Assembly (NCBI RefSeq): GCF_964340395.1
Contig: NC_135551.1
Coordinates: forward strand, 13,553,003 to 13,617,002
Source of the DNA: Glandiceps talaboti
Taxonomy: Eukaryota; Hemichordata; Enteropneusta; Spengelidae
Length of the DNA: 64,000 nucleotides
Direction: 5' to 3'
Each line of letters opens with the position of its first letter. Within the stretch, counting starts at the first letter, position 1. Below the pieces are notes generated by a model. The model was not told the origin of the DNA and made no database searches. It saw nothing but the letters and a program-made list of their open reading frames with translations. This document shows, one piece after another, positions 61,426-64,000 of this stretch. The position numbers and the translations under genes were made by a program.

Positions 61426-61984
61426 TTTATCGTTGATTTTGAATTTTCTTGATACGCTTGAAAGGTACGTAACCCCAACAATTGCAAGTGGTCGTGGTAT
61501 TTCCTCATCCGGGATATTTAACTATAGACACAATGGCTAGTGTCAGTCCAGTCGTTAAACCATATTTGGAAGTGTGCTCATTTACATGAATTTTTCTATA
61601 TCAGTTGAAGGAGAAAAATAAATAATTTGATCCCGTAATGGCTTGAGAAAAAAAATGTTCCAACAGACAGAAGTAATAAAAAAAAATCTTGCGATATGCT
61701 ACAAAATTAGTAACGGAGGGAAACAAATTGCATTGCTTCTGCATATGGAAAATATAATTTGATACAGGACTGACAATAGCAAAAAACAATTTGTTGTCAC
61801 AGTGATGGGAAAAAGATTGCTGCCATACCCACTTCCTCCAACCCACCCACCCACCCATCCCACCCCACCCGACCCCCGAAATCAAATGGTTCTCTTAAAT
61901 AACGTAGGCGGGCTATCATGCTACTACTACTCAAACGAAAGCGCCGCGTATGGCGTTTCATTGGGGCCTTTATTATGTACATCT

Positions 61985-62240
61985 TATTTGACTCGCCTCA
62001 ACAACTTATTTGGCAACTCGACATCTTATTTGATTCGTCTCGACAACTTATTTGGCAACTCGACATCTTATTTGATTCGTCTCGACAACTTATTTGGCAA
62101 CTCGACATCTTATTTGATTCGTCTCGATAACTTATTTGACTCGCCTCAACAATTTATTCGGCTCCTCGATACCTTATTTGCCTCAACAACTTCTTTGGCT
62201 CCTCGATAACTTATTTGACTCGCCTCGACAACTTATTTGA
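61985..62240. repeat. 42-bp minisatellite
   Basis: About three near-identical 42-base units containing CAACTTATTTGGCAACTCGA, then diverged half-units of about 21 bases. Because 42 is a multiple of three, several frames stay open, but the predicted peptides have no domain and I do not call a gene. Confidence 0.9.
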
Positions 62241-63500
62241 GTCGTCATCTGCATATTCGCCATGTGTACATCTCATTCAAGTACTCTATCGCACGTTCTG
62301 CTGGTAGACCTAATTTGAACACCCCAAGTCACTGGAGATGTTTACCATGCCAAATAAGTTATCGAGCATCAGAAAAAGGAGTCGAGTCAAATGTGACATG
62401 TATTATTCTTCGAATACTTTTCAGTAGGCTAGAGGTACCGTTGTATCATGACCCGGAAATACATCAGACGGTATGCATACCACTCAGAAACCATACGTTG
62501 CTGCTCGAGAGTATCACAAATCTCACAATACAAGACACATCGTCATTATCCATATTTATATCAATAATCAGATATCGATCTGTGGAATATCCTAGAGGCA
62601 TTCAATCAATTTGTGTCAGGATGGGTGAAACTTGAAAGAAGTGTTTACGTTCGTATGTCCACAATGAACTACGACTCGTACGACGACGACGACTACTACT
62701 ACTACTAGTAATTGTAGCGAGGCACTGCCACAGGTAAGATTTTCGCCTATGTTTTCAATTGAAAACTAATTTGAAGTGCAGTGGTTATATTTACATAAAC
62801 TATAGAATTTATATACTATTCCTCATATATGTAGCGTCACTTCACAATGTCAACGAAGGTGCTGACACTATTTTTGAAGGACCACCCTCCGCCTTCCCAC
62901 ATCCCAATCAAGTATTACATTGTGCCAGCAGTTTTGAAGTTGAAAGAAGCATCATTGCTATGTAGCACACATTTAACGAACTCACTTAGTTGTTGTATCA
63001 CACTGTTGTTTATCATTTAAAAAAAAAAAAAACCATGTTGATAAGATACATGTCATATGTATACACAAACAGCTGGCACTGATTCAACACACATTCATAC
63101 ATCCCATAATGATCACATCACTTTTATAAGAAACAAATATAGAATACATGTGTGTAGTCTAGTGTTTGAATATGCTTTGCACTCCATGCACAATATAAAC
63201 AGAAGTCTTTATAATTAATCATCTCTAATCTATGCTGATTAATTGTAATGTTTTTGTATTGCATGATAATATTGAGGATAAATCAATTGTCCCTAATCTT
63301 AATTGATTTTGAGATTCTCGTCCTAGAAATTATTGAGTAAAACAAACTGAGATTCACTGTGCCAAGTGTTTTCATGTGAAACAGAAATAAACATGCCATA
63401 GATGAATAGAAACAATATTTTACCATAGCTTATTTTGATATAGGCATAAAATATCTAATCAGTATTGTAGTAACCTGCTAACAAAATATCTATTTATTTT
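62241..63500. other. Gene-poor stretch
   Basis: Open frames of 132 aa (62237-62635) and 68 aa (62759-62965) have no recognised domain. A short GAC/TAC trinucleotide run lies at 62676-62707. An uncharacterised exon cannot be excluded. Confidence 0.4.
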
Positions 63501-63559
63501 AGGTCCTGTATTGTCAGCACTTGATAAAGAAACCACTGAATCCATGAGTGATTGTTGAG

Positions 63560-63660
63560 ATTGGTGGAAAGATAGTAGCAGCTCACTGATTACATGGCTG
63601 GTCTTGGTGAATGCTGTGCTCATGGTGTTAAACAAGCCTTAGATGAACCAAAATTAATTA
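63560..63660 (+). pseudogene. Possible decayed SWIM zinc-finger fragment
   Basis: The plus strand reads VAAH, then after a shift MAGLGECCAHGVKQAL, which resembles the CxC...CxH segment of SWIM zinc fingers in uncharacterised YqaJ-type proteins of invertebrates (usually with CTCMAGLGE.C.H). The first Cys pair is lost and the frame is broken. The match is short, so this is tentative. Confidence 0.3.
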
Positions 63661-63682
63661 ACTGCAATAATAATTGATTAAC

Positions 63683-63840
63683 TGCAACCACAGTTGCAGT
63701 TAATCAGGGTACAGACAATATTTTATTGCCATGGTCACAGTTACTCAGTCCACAGGCAATCTTATCATGCCATGGTTACACATGCTCAGTCTACAGACAA
63801 TCTCACCAGGGTTGCAGTTACTCAGTGTACAGACAATTTT
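63683..63840. repeat. Minisatellite of about 48 bp, about three to four copies
   Basis: Units carry GTTACTCAGT.YACAGACAAT and CCATGGTYACA, with variation between copies. Confidence 0.8.
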
Positions 63841-64000
63841 CAAGTTTTGCAATTCCAAAGTTTTATCATTTTCTAGCTCACCGTTTTCAGTACCTTTCTG
63901 CCATTTTTCACTGTAATAGAAAGGTGGAGTGCTTTGTTTAATCAATTTAATACATTTAGTTCTGATCTTGCTGGTTATTAAAGCACCCCATTTTTATGCA

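Noticed and set aside
62237-62635. 132-aa plus-strand frame as a gene
   Set aside because: No domain, no signal peptide, no splice or codon evidence; left as unannotated sequence.

Overview
The window is animal nuclear DNA, AT-rich, full of microsatellites, with spliceosomal introns, a tRNA-derived SINE, MITEs and Penelope-like retroelement pieces. The immunoglobulin-superfamily (IgSF) receptors with tyrosine-based signalling tails point to a metazoan. A marine invertebrate (hemichordate, cephalochordate or spiralian) is the likely type, but I cannot name the species from sequence alone.

Layout. 0-9.8 kb: no gene seen; simple repeats, two pairs of diverged duplicated blocks and a hAT-like element candidate. 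9.9-10.8 kb: a short two-Ig-domain cell-surface gene on the minus strand. 11.1-13.3 kb: two head-to-head fragments of a Penelope-like retroelement (GIY-YIG endonuclease end), one carrying a MITE. 13.7-21.3 kb: a complete six-exon SAM-dependent methyltransferase gene on the plus strand. 22.1-39.6 kb: three tandem segmental-duplication units. Units 1 and 3 hold one intact short Ig gene each; in unit 2 that gene is deleted. Units 1 and 2 also carry orphan signalling-tail pseudogenes. 40.7-41.65 kb: a chimeric Ig pseudogene. 43.6-61.4 kb: four long three-Ig-domain receptor genes on the minus strand, with tail pseudogenes and a SINE between them. 61.4-64 kb: minisatellites and no convincing gene.

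The main content is a tandem cluster of IgSF receptor genes, all on the minus strand and each readable as one uninterrupted exon. There are two kinds. Long receptors (605, 645 and 795 aa, plus one frameshifted copy) have a signal peptide, three Ig domains, a Ser/Thr-rich stalk, one membrane segment and a cytoplasmic tail. In three of them the tail carries YxxP sites and ends in an ITIM (LTYAEL) followed 26 residues later by an ITSM-like site (TVYAEI or TVYADL). Short members (about 291-319 aa) keep only the first two Ig domains and end in a hydrophobic segment, so they look GPI-anchored or tail-less. This resembles vertebrate paired inhibitory/decoy receptor families. The family shows tail exchange, loss of a key tyrosine, frameshifts, deletions and inverted duplications. 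Ligands and function are not visible in the sequence; immune or allorecognition roles are inference.
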